A stretch of 6,712 nt of DNA from an uncultured Collinsella sp. (GTDB taxonomy: Bacteria > Actinomycetota > Coriobacteriia > Coriobacteriales > Coriobacteriaceae): assembly GCA_902495985.1 (NCBI GenBank), contig CABUZF010000065.1, positions 1 through 6,712 on the forward strand. The letters run 5' to 3'. The position numbers and the translations under genes were made by a program. The notes below the pieces were generated by a model. It was given only the letters and a program-made list of their open reading frames with translations, made no database searches and was not told the origin of the DNA. Shown here piece after piece: positions 1-5,871 of this stretch (its first letter is position 1; each line of letters starts with the position of its first letter).

Positions 1-3
1 AGT

Positions 4-21
4 GTCCGCGGGGACGCGGAC
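4..21. repeat. Short GC-rich inverted repeat
   Basis: GTCCGCG (4-10) and CGCGGAC (15-21) form a perfect 7-bp stem with a 4-base loop. No T-run follows on the + strand, so it is not a clear terminator for anything read rightwards. It lies at the window edge and may belong to a gene or promoter to the left that cannot be seen. Its role is unknown. Confidence 0.4.
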
Positions 22-90
22 GCAGATATAGACACGTGAGCTTGAAGATTGTAGGGAAATCAATGTTCAAATGTCAAGAAATCAAAGGTA

Positions 91-157
91 AAAGGTTGCG
101 CAGTTCACACGGTTCCCCCATAAGCACAACCGAAATTTGCGCCTCATGGCAACCTTT
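91..157. repeat. Spaced 9-bp inverted repeat
   Basis: AAAGGTTGC (91-99) and GCAACCTTT (149-157) are perfect reverse complements separated by 49 bases. The pair sits in the gene-free leader just left of the DnaA-box cluster. It could be two half-sites for a regulator or a structural element of the origin, or chance. The rest of 1-173 shows no gene, no clear promoter hexamers and no RNA gene that I recognise. Confidence 0.35.
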
Positions 158-173
158 CACGATATTTCATCGA

Positions 174-298
174 GTTTTCAACAGGTCATGTTGGCAATGT
201 TGAGAACTTTTCGCCAGTTTTCCAAAGTTTTCAACAGGTTTTGAAAAGTTGTCGAAAGATGAGAAACATTGCACGGTGAGCTACTATTTGTTCGAAAC
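174..298. other. DnaA-box cluster, left arm of the origin region
   Basis: GTTTTCAACA occurs at 174-183 and 227-236, both inside the 14-base direct repeat AGTTTTCAACAGGT (173-186 and 226-239), exactly 53 bases apart. An inverted one-mismatch copy, TGTTGAGAAC, lies at 198-207. Weaker relatives are at 208-216 (TTTTCGCCA), 217-226 (GTTTTCCAAA), 250-258 (TGTCGAAAG, inverted) and 289-298 (TGTTCGAAAC, inverted). These differ from the classical TTATCCACA core but keep its TT..C.ACA skeleton, and related sites recur in the dnaA-dnaN gap. Clusters of DnaA boxes upstream of dnaA are known in other bacteria, where they serve in origin function and dnaA autoregulation. Here the cluster precedes the ATPase gene that seems to lead the dnaA operon, so it may regulate both genes. 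No convincing -35/-10 pair was found. Confidence 0.7.
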
Positions 299-320
299 CT
301 TTTGAAAGATTGCGAGCGGC

Positions 321-1673
321 ATGTCTGACGACTTTTACACCATGGTCGATTCCGGAGACCCGGCACCCGACAACGAGCACATCACCGGCGTGCGCGAAGA
401 GCGTGCGGAAGGCGAGCAGACGACCACGCAGGCGCCAAAAGCCATGTACGCCGCGCGCATCGCCGTCTATGACGACATGCTGTCGACACCGCGGGTGATC
501 GTCATTGATCCGCAAGATGTCCGCACGTATTTGGAAGAGACGACCAACACCGTCTACCAGTGCATGAAAGAACAAGGTGGCCATATCTCGCTCATGGTCA
601 TCCGCGAGATTGTCGAAAACTTTATCCACGCACACTTTGCCGAGCCCATCATCTCGATTCTGGACGGCGGAGACACCATCCGCTTTGCTGACCAAGGACC
701 CGGCATCGACGACAAGGAACGTGCTTTCGACTTTGGCGTTACCAGCGCAAACAGCAAGATGAAGCGCTATATCCGTGGAACCGGAGCAGGGTTTCCCATG
801 GTGCAGGAGTATTTGGAAAACGCCGGCGGTGCCGTATCCATCGAGGACAACATGGGCAACGGCACCGTGGTTACGGTAAGCCTGAACCCTAAACGCGTGC
901 AGGAAATCGAGCGTGCCGGCGGACGCGGCGCTGCCGTGCGGCCCGAGACGGAGCAGCCCACATATCCCCTGCCGGGAGCTTTTGCGCAGCAGCCCGTGGC
1001 AACGCAGCAGATGCAGCCCCCCGTGGGACAGATGCAGCAGCCCGGAATGCTTCCCACACAAGAACCCCAGGCGGCATCTATGTCGATGCCGCCAAACATG
1101 CCAGAGGCCATGCCACTGGCTGATCAGGATGCAGCAGCAATGCAGCAGGCGACGGGGGCGCCGGGTGGCCAGCAAATGGGCTATCAGCCGTACCAACAGG
1201 GATATCTATATCAGCAGATGCCGCCACTGGGGTATGGCCAGCAGTTCCCGCAGCAGTACCAGCAGAGATATCAGCAGCCGTACCAGCAGATGCCGCAGCA
1301 GCAGTACAACCCCTGGGCCCAGCAGACGCCTCCGCAGCCTTACCAACAGTGGCCTCAAAGTTTTCAACAGCAAATGCCGCCGATGCAGAGTTCTCAACAA
1401 CCAGCAGCTCAAATGATGTATCCTAATGCAGTAAATCAGTATGCACAGCCACAACCGGACGTGTTCGTAAGCGATCGCGGCAACGCCGCGCTGGGCTATC
1501 TGGCGCAAAATCAAGCGTGCGGCGCAACCGATCTTGCGAGGGCGTTTGGAAACTCGGCCCCCACTTGGTCACGCACGCTCAATGACTTGGCGCAGGCCGG
1601 CTTGGTCATCAAGCATGGCCAGAAATACCATCTGACCGAACTCGGCGCCGCTCGCGTGCGAGCTCAGAGCTAA
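321..1673 (+). CDS. GHKL ATPase with Gln-rich linker and C-terminal winged helix
   Basis: A 450-residue protein that I cannot name. Residues about 90-188 are a histidine-kinase-type ATP-binding fold: N box with E96 and N100, G1 box D124-x-G126-x-G128, and G2 box G153-T-G155-x-G157 followed by the usual closing beta strands (NMGNGTVVTVSL). No phospho-acceptor His domain, membrane segment or signal peptide is seen, so it is not a normal sensor kinase. It is probably cytosolic. Residues about 211-378 are low complexity, rich in Gln, Pro, Tyr and Met, with repeated YQQ units. Residues about 387-447 look like a winged helix of MarR/ArsR-like type, with recognition helix near 413-425 and wing near 430-438, implying DNA binding. 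The ATG at 321 is the first usable start: an in-frame stop lies at 303-305. Its Shine-Dalgarno is weak. dnaA begins 15 bases after its stop, suggesting one operon. A role in origin or dnaA control is inference from position; an anti-sigma-like function is an alternative. Confidence 0.88.
   Translation: MSDDFYTMVDSGDPAPDNEHITGVREERAEGEQTTTQAPKAMYAARIAVYDDMLSTPRVIVIDPQDVRTYLEETTNTVYQCMKEQGGHISLMVIREIVENFIHAHFAEPIISILDGGDTIRFADQGPGIDDKERAFDFGVTSANSKMKRYIRGTGAGFPMVQEYLENAGGAVSIEDNMGNGTVVTVSLNPKRVQEIERAGGRGAAVRPETEQPTYPLPGAFAQQPVATQQMQPPVGQMQQPGMLPTQEPQAASMSMPPNMPEAMPLADQDAAAMQQATGAPGGQQMGYQPYQQGYLYQQMPPLGYGQQFPQQYQQRYQQPYQQMPQQQYNPWAQQTPPQPYQQWPQSFQQQMPPMQSSQQPAAQMMYPNAVNQYAQPQPDVFVSDRGNAALGYLAQNQACGATDLARAFGNSAPTWSRTLNDLAQAGLVIKHGQKYHLTELGAARVRAQS
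1360..1399 (+). other. Two DnaA-box-like sites inside the ATPase gene
   Basis: GTTTTCAACA at 1360-1369 and GTTCTCAACA at 1390-1399 lie 30 bases apart in the same orientation, within the codons for the Gln-rich linker. The first sits in a 15-base exact copy (1356-1370) of CAAAGTTTTCAACAG from the leader (223-237). The second has the same sequence as the inverted leader site at 198-207. They encode Ser-Phe-Gln-Gln and Ser-Ser-Gln-Gln. They start about 330 bases before dnaA, a reasonable place for a DnaA-responsive control site or a middle origin cluster. Chance within Gln-rich codons is the competing explanation. Confidence 0.5.
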
Positions 1674-1678
1674 AGAAC

Positions 1679-1683
1679 GGGAG
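1679..1683 (+). promoter_or_regulatory. Ribosome binding site of dnaA
   Basis: GGGAG lies 5 bases before the GTG at 1689 and just after the TAA of the ATPase gene (1671-1673). It supports the GTG start and fits translation of dnaA from a shared message. Confidence 0.6.
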
Positions 1684-1688
1684 AGACA

Positions 1689-3413
1689 GTGGACGAGGAA
1701 GCAAGCATCATCCTGGGGGATGCCATCGCCTTTTGCCAGCGCGACGGCCAAGATGCACGCCTCATCAACATGCTGGGGCAATCGCGTGCCATAAGCCTGA
1801 CCGAAGATACGCTCACGATCGAGGCCCCCTCGCGCTTTGCCATCGCGCAGCTCAAAAAGCATCAGCCGACTATTGAGGCTTATCTGGAAGAAATCGCCTT
1901 TGCACCGATTGCGCTCGACATCGTGGCGCCGCAAGGCGCCGCGACGGAATCCGCTGCCGCGACGGCGCCCGCCACGGCTCCCGCTGCTTCCCCGACGGTA
2001 CCAGCCTCCGCAAGCGACGTGCCGACAATCGAGCACCAGCACAGCGATGTTTCCCGTGAAACCATGGCGCCGTTGCCGACCGCGGCGGCGACGTCAACGA
2101 ACGCACCCGTCACGCACATGCCCATCGCTCACGACGCAGCGGCGGGCGCGGATTCGGGCATTGCAATCAAGAACACGCTCTCGGCCGACGATTTTCGCCG
2201 CATGATGAACCAGATGAAGGGCGGAGCGCCGACTAAATCCACGCAAGCTGCGACCCCCGCTTCACCCATGCCAGCACCAACCGTGCCGGCCGAGCAGAAT
2301 ACGGATGGAGCCCCGCTCGCCGCGAACTCAAAATTTACCTTTGAGAACTTTGTCTACGGCCCCGAGAACAGCCATGCCTATCGCTCGGCGCTCAAGTTTG
2401 CCGCCCTCGCGGACGAGCGCGGCACATGCACATCACTGTTCATCTACGGCAAATCGGGCCTGGGCAAGACGCACCTGCTGCTTGCCATCAAAAACGAGCT
2501 CGCCGAGAAGTCGCCCGAGATCAAGGTCAAGTATGCCAACTCCCAGGCATATCTGGACGACCTGATGACCGAGTTCGACCGCCAAAAGAAGAGCAACGCC
2601 CCCATCATGCAGGCGTACCACGGTGTGGACGTGCTCATCATCGATGACATCCAAAACATCATCGGCAAGCGCGCGAGTGTGGACTACTTTTTCCAGCTCA
2701 TGGACGAGTTCATCCGCAACAACAAGAAGGTCGTCATCGCGGCAGACCGCGCCCCCAAGGACCTGAGCATGGACGAGCGTCTGACCAGCCGCTTCAACGC
2801 CGGAATGCTCTGCCTGGTCGCAGAGCCCAGCTACGAGATGAAATACAAGATCTTGCAGCGCTATTACGAGAACACCATCGTCGCCGCTCCCGAGGCGGGC
2901 GACGACTCACTGCTGGCGGCCTATGGGGGCGACGGCGGGCACCTGACCGACGAGCACTTTAAACACATGGCCGAGGTCTCGGGCACCAACATCCGCGAAC
3001 TCGAGAGCTTTTGCGAGCGCTGCGCCGGCGAGGCGGGCGACCGCGAGCGCGAGGGCGGAGAGCTCACCTTTGACGATATCGACGCCATCGCCAGCCAGTA
3101 CTTCGACACATCGGCCAAAAAGATCAACGTCCAGACGGTTCAGTCCGTCATCGAAGAGCAGTACGGCGTTACACACGAGGAGCTCATCGGCCCGCGTCGC
3201 AACGCCAATATCGCCAAAGCACGCCATATCGCTATCTACCTGGCCATCGAGATGTGCGAAATGACGACCACGGCGGTGGGCGCCGAATTTGGCAACCGCA
3301 ACCACTCGACCGTCAGCACGAGCTACAAAAAGGTCCAGAAGATGATCCAGGAAGACCGCACCGTCACCGAAGACCTCAAGTCGCTGCGCGATAAAATTAC
3401 ACTGCGCTCGTAG
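1689..3413 (+). CDS. dnaA: Chromosomal replication initiator DnaA
   Basis: The AAA+ initiator that binds DnaA boxes, melts the origin and recruits the helicase. At 574 residues it is longer than the usual 440-470. Domain I (about 1-78) is divergent and has no Trp but keeps the APSRFA stretch. Domain II (about 80-212) is a long Ala/Pro/Thr-rich linker that explains most of the extra length. Domain III starts near 215: Walker A GKSGLGKT (254-261), Walker B VLIIDDIQ (315-322), sensor 1 AADR (351-354), box VII ending in arginine-finger R368, and sensor 2 TNIRELE with R436. Two additions are visible, an insertion at about 398-418 and a charged Arg/Glu/Gly stretch at 446-459. Domain IV (about 476-574) has the helix-turn-helix signature, but the usual GGRDHTTV reads GNRNHSTV (535-542). 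R504 and R512 match the E. coli DNA-contacting R399 and R407. The GTG start is chosen from the GGGAG 5 bases upstream. Confidence 0.97.
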   Translation: MDEEASIILGDAIAFCQRDGQDARLINMLGQSRAISLTEDTLTIEAPSRFAIAQLKKHQPTIEAYLEEIAFAPIALDIVAPQGAATESAAATAPATAPAASPTVPASASDVPTIEHQHSDVSRETMAPLPTAAATSTNAPVTHMPIAHDAAAGADSGIAIKNTLSADDFRRMMNQMKGGAPTKSTQAATPASPMPAPTVPAEQNTDGAPLAANSKFTFENFVYGPENSHAYRSALKFAALADERGTCTSLFIYGKSGLGKTHLLLAIKNELAEKSPEIKVKYANSQAYLDDLMTEFDRQKKSNAPIMQAYHGVDVLIIDDIQNIIGKRASVDYFFQLMDEFIRNNKKVVIAADRAPKDLSMDERLTSRFNAGMLCLVAEPSYEMKYKILQRYYENTIVAAPEAGDDSLLAAYGGDGGHLTDEHFKHMAEVSGTNIRELESFCERCAGEAGDREREGGELTFDDIDAIASQYFDTSAKKINVQTVQSVIEEQYGVTHEELIGPRRNANIAKARHIAIYLAIEMCEMTTTAVGAEFGNRNHSTVSTSYKKVQKMIQEDRTVTEDLKSLRDKITLRS

Positions 3414-3421
3414 GGAAATAG

Positions 3422-3466
3422 AGACACCTGTTGCAAACTTGTCGAAACCACGGGCATAAGGTGTCT
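3422..3466. repeat. 8-bp inverted repeat after dnaA
   Basis: AGACACCT (3422-3429) and AGGTGTCT (3459-3466) are perfect reverse complements separated by 29 bases, starting 9 bases after the dnaA stop codon. The loop holds most of two inverted box-like sites. There is only an A-run after the right arm and no T-run, so it is a poor intrinsic terminator on the + strand. It may be a structural element of the origin or chance. Confidence 0.4.
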
Positions 3467-3502
3467 AAAACCCAACCAGCGGTGATGAAAAGTTTTGCGC
3501 AG

Positions 3503-3520
3503 GTTTTGAACGTGGAAAAC
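3503..3520. repeat. Back-to-back DnaA-box-like pair
   Basis: GTTTTGAACGTGGAAAAC reads as two facing sites that share two bases: GTTTTGAACG direct (3503-3512) and CGTGGAAAAC inverted (3511-3520, rc GTTTTCCACG). Each matches the local nine-base core in 7 positions. The imperfect dyad may let two DnaA molecules bind face to face. Confidence 0.4.
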
Positions 3521-3582
3521 CACCCCTGTTGCACACAGGCTGCTGTCGATTCTCTTTCTGGGTCTGACCTGCGTCTTTGGGA

Positions 3583-3651
3583 GTAATCAACAGTTTCGTC
3601 AGTGCTATTACTATTATTAAGATATTTATATCTATAGAAAGGTATTAAAAG
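3583..3651 (+). other. Origin unwinding element: box pair, DnaA-trios, AT-rich DUE
   Basis: Two adjacent box-like sites, GTAATCAACA (3583-3592) and GTTTCGTCA (3593-3601), are followed after 3 bases by CTATTACTATTATTA (3605-3619). On the bottom strand this reads, 3' to 5', GAT-AAT-GAT-AAT-AAT: five tandem DnaA-trios, the single-strand element on which DnaA is known to assemble in Bacillus subtilis. Bases 3605-3651 are 83% A+T and include the inverted repeat AGATAT/ATATCT (3620-3625, 3628-3633). The order box pair, short spacer, trios, AT-rich DNA, then dnaN is the same as I recall for B. subtilis. The first strand opening is therefore predicted here. Confidence 0.8.
3636..3642 (+). promoter_or_regulatory. 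Ribosome binding site of dnaN
   Basis: AGAAAGG is followed by a 9-base spacer to the ATG at 3652. It lies inside the AT-rich unwinding stretch, so the origin and the dnaN translation signal share the same DNA. Confidence 0.6.
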
Positions 3652-4755
3652 ATGAAGTTCACCGTCAGCCAGAGCTCGCTTACACAAGCCATCGGCGTCG
3701 TTATGAAGGGTGTCGCTTCGGCATCCACCCTTCCCATCCTGTCGGGCGTGCTCGTCAAGGCCCAAGACGGCATCTTGGAATTCCAGACCTCTAACTACAC
3801 CATCTCGATCCGTCATCGCATCGCGGCGCATGTCGAAGAAGAGGGCGAGATGGTTATCCCCTGTAAGATGCTCTCCAATATCACCAAGACCCTCCCCGAT
3901 GCCCCGGTCACCTTTGAGCTGTCCGAGCGCCAGGTGCTGATTGGTTGCGAGAAGAGCTCTTTCCGCCTGAACACGCTTGATGCTAATGACTTCCCCGAGT
4001 TTCCGGCCTATGCCATCGAGAGCGCCGTGGAACTGCCGACCGATATCTTGTCCGAGATGGTCGGCCGCGTGTGGCGCGTCACCTCGACCGACAAGGCCCG
4101 CCCCATCCTGGGTGGCGTGCACATGAAGGTCGAGAACAACACCGTGCGCCTGGTGGCGACCGATTCCTTCCGTTTGGCCGTGTGCGATACGCAGGTCGAG
4201 ACCTCGACCCTCGAAGGCTCCTTTGAGCTCAACGTTCCGGCTGACGCCTTTAACGACGCACTGAACATCATGGCCAGCCAGGCGACCATCATGATCGGGG
4301 CTACCGACACCCAGGTCGTCTTCGAGGCCGGCAACACCACCTACGTGTCGCGCCGCATCGAGGGCGTGTACCCCAACTACAAGCAGCTCATCCCCGATTC
4401 GTGCGTGACGAGCGTCAAGATCGACGTCGCCGCCTTTAACGCCGCCCTCAAGCGCGTGGCCGTTATCGCGAGCGCCAACCCCGCCGTCAAGTTCGAGATC
4501 GATGTCGAGAACGGGCAGATGGGCCTGTCCTCCATCTCCAATGACCAGGACCTTGCGCAGGAGACGATCGATGTCGAGGCCGAGGGCGAGTCGGGTACCA
4601 TCGCCTTCAACTACCACTACATCTTCGGCTGCCTCAATGCCCTGTCCAAGGAGAAGGAGATCACGCTGGAGCTCAAGAGCTACTCGCAGGCGGGCATCTT
4701 CAAGTCCTACGACAAGATCAACTACCTGTACCTGGTCATGCCGGTTCGCATCTAG
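3652..4755 (+). CDS. dnaN: DNA polymerase III beta subunit (sliding clamp)
   Basis: The ring-shaped clamp that tethers DNA polymerase to the template. At 367 residues it has the family's normal size and should fold as three similar domains (about 1-120, 121-245 and 246-367), two copies making the ring. Family landmarks are visible: LPILSGVLV (27-35), DANDFPEFP (110-118), RPILGGVHM (150-158), ATDSFRLA (169-176), RRIEGVYPNYKQLIP (234-248) and the C-terminal YLVMPVRI, which lines the partner-binding pocket. The ATG follows AGAAAGG by 9 bases. No internal defect is seen. It probably heads an operon with recF, which starts 9 bases after its stop; whether transcription also comes through from dnaA across the origin gap cannot be seen. 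Confidence 0.98.
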   Translation: MKFTVSQSSLTQAIGVVMKGVASASTLPILSGVLVKAQDGILEFQTSNYTISIRHRIAAHVEEEGEMVIPCKMLSNITKTLPDAPVTFELSERQVLIGCEKSSFRLNTLDANDFPEFPAYAIESAVELPTDILSEMVGRVWRVTSTDKARPILGGVHMKVENNTVRLVATDSFRLAVCDTQVETSTLEGSFELNVPADAFNDALNIMASQATIMIGATDTQVVFEAGNTTYVSRRIEGVYPNYKQLIPDSCVTSVKIDVAAFNAALKRVAVIASANPAVKFEIDVENGQMGLSSISNDQDLAQETIDVEAEGESGTIAFNYHYIFGCLNALSKEKEITLELKSYSQAGIFKSYDKINYLYLVMPVRI

Positions 4756-4764
4756 CGCTGCGCC

Positions 4765-5871
4765 ATGACCATGTTCGCCCGCGATCTTTCCGTCGCGCAC
4801 TACCGCAGTTTCGAGAGCTATCGTCTTGCCCTGGACGAGGGCGTGACGATACTTGCGGGACCCAACGCGGCGGGAAAGACCAATCTCATAGAGGCGCTGC
4901 AGCTGCTGACGAGCGGCGCCTCGTTTAGGCATCCGACCGCAGCCGAGCTCGTCCATGATGGCGTGGGCTCGTGCAAGATCGAGCTGAGGCTCGAGGGCGA
5001 CGGCCGCGTACTTGATATGGGATTGAGCGCGGAGGACGGTAAACGCTCGTTTAGCCGCAACGGCAAGAGATGCTCTGCCGCCGGTGTGCGCGGGGTTCTG
5101 CCGAGTGTGCTGTTTTGCCCCGACCATCTGGACATGGTTAAGCGAGGCGCCAGCGTGCGCCGCGCCGCCCTCGACGACTTTGGCATGCAACTGAGCGCAC
5201 GCTATGCCGATCTTGCGAGCACCTATGGTCGCTGCGTGACCCAGCGTAACGCCTTGCTCAAGGAGGCCTGGTGCTGCCGCGAGATGCTCGGCGCGTGGAA
5301 CGATTCGATTGCCCGCGCGGGCGCGGCTCTGCTCGTGCACCGGTTGGCCCTGCTCGACCGGCTGGCGGGCCATGTGCGTGCTGCCTACGGGCAAGTGGCG
5401 TCCGGTGAAGCCGCCAACGTGTCCTATGCGTCCACGCTGGGGGATTTGCCCCAGGTCGAGGATCGCGAAGAGCTGAAGGGCTGGGCGTACGAGCGCATGC
5501 TGGCTGCCCTTGATGGGCACGCCGACGAGGAAATTCGCCGCGGCGTGACGCTGGTGGGACCGCATCGCGACGAGATTGAGTTTACCGTTGCGGGTCGCTC
5601 CGCCCGTTCATTTGCCAGCCAAGGACAGCAGCGAACGTTGGTACTGTCCTGGAAGGTGGCCGAGGTGGCCGTGGCTCGCGATGTCCTGGGCACCGCCCCG
5701 CTGCTGCTTTTGGACGACGTGATGAGCGAGCTCGACGGCGAGCGTCGCGGTGCTTTCCTGCGGCTGATCGGCGATGATATCCAGACGGTCATAACCACGA
5801 CCAACCTGGGGTACTTTACCGATGACCTGCTTGATCGAGCCAAGGTGGTGAGCATGGGTGAGACGTGCTAA
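4765..5871 (+). CDS. recF: DNA replication and repair protein RecF
   Basis: An SMC/ABC-type ATPase that binds gapped DNA and, with RecO and RecR, helps load RecA at stalled forks. The 368 residues fit the family. Visible motifs are Walker A GPNAAGKTN (32-40, K38), the family stretch GPHRDE (265-270), the ABC signature region SFASQGQQR (282-290) and Walker B LLLLDD (313-318) followed by SELD (321-324). No long coiled coil is present, as expected. Two in-frame ATG codons, 4765 and 4771, compete for the start, and neither has a clear Shine-Dalgarno. Translation is probably coupled to dnaN, whose stop is 9 bases upstream. The 3' end overlaps the next gene by 14 bases and carries that gene's ribosome binding site. 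Confidence 0.97.
   Translation: MTMFARDLSVAHYRSFESYRLALDEGVTILAGPNAAGKTNLIEALQLLTSGASFRHPTAAELVHDGVGSCKIELRLEGDGRVLDMGLSAEDGKRSFSRNGKRCSAAGVRGVLPSVLFCPDHLDMVKRGASVRRAALDDFGMQLSARYADLASTYGRCVTQRNALLKEAWCCREMLGAWNDSIARAGAALLVHRLALLDRLAGHVRAAYGQVASGEAANVSYASTLGDLPQVEDREELKGWAYERMLAALDGHADEEIRRGVTLVGPHRDEIEFTVAGRSARSFASQGQQRTLVLSWKVAEVAVARDVLGTAPLLLLDDVMSELDGERRGAFLRLIGDDIQTVITTTNLGYFTDDLLDRAKVVSMGETC
5842..5848 (+). promoter_or_regulatory. Ribosome binding site of the DUF721 gene, inside recF
   Basis: AAGGTGG lies 9 bases before the GTG at 5858 and within the last codons of recF. It decides the start of the downstream gene and suggests its translation depends on ribosomes finishing recF. Confidence 0.6.

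Larger units (their letters stand above)
3414..3651. other. Probable oriC (dnaA-dnaN gap)
   Basis: A 238-base gene-free gap in the position of oriC in many bacteria. Box-like sites matching the local TTTTCAACA core in 7-8 of 9 positions occur in both orientations: inverted at 3429-3437 (rc TTTGCAACA), 3440-3448 (rc GTTTCGACA), 3483-3491 (rc TTTTCATCA) and 3511-3519 (rc TTTTCCACG); direct at 3504-3512 (TTTTGAACG). A further relative is TGTCTAAAAC (3462-3471, inverted). The run ends in a box pair (3583-3601), tandem DnaA-trios and an AT-rich stretch before dnaN. No site is a classical TTATCCACA. Which of these DnaA binds is not known from sequence alone. The neighbouring replication genes and strand layout support origin function. 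Confidence 0.82.

Noticed and set aside
269..287. TTGCAC...TACTAT as a promoter for the ATPase gene
   Set aside because: The spacing between the two hexamers is only 7 bases, so they cannot act together as -35 and -10.
1..320. rpmH or another small gene on the - strand left of the origin
   Set aside because: rpmH often lies there, but no L34-like start or basic coding stretch is visible. It may lie beyond the window.
231..1196. A 321-codon open frame on the - strand opposite the ATPase gene
   Set aside because: It overlaps the box cluster and the ATP-binding domain, has His/Leu/Arg-rich low-quality sequence and no motif. The + strand frame has a clear GHKL fold.
1190..1400. Tandem CAG-rich tract as a CRISPR-like or satellite repeat
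   Set aside because: The units are irregular and in frame with the Gln-rich linker, with no conserved repeat/spacer structure. It is coding low complexity.
3525..3539. CCTGT/ACAGG hairpin as a dnaA terminator
   Set aside because: The stem is only 5 bp with a 5-base loop and no T-run follows. It is too weak to call.
3397..5565. A 722-codon open frame on the - strand opposite dnaN and recF
   Set aside because: It lies antisense to two certain genes. The product is rich in His, Gly and Ala with no recognisable motif, as expected for the shadow of GC-biased codons.
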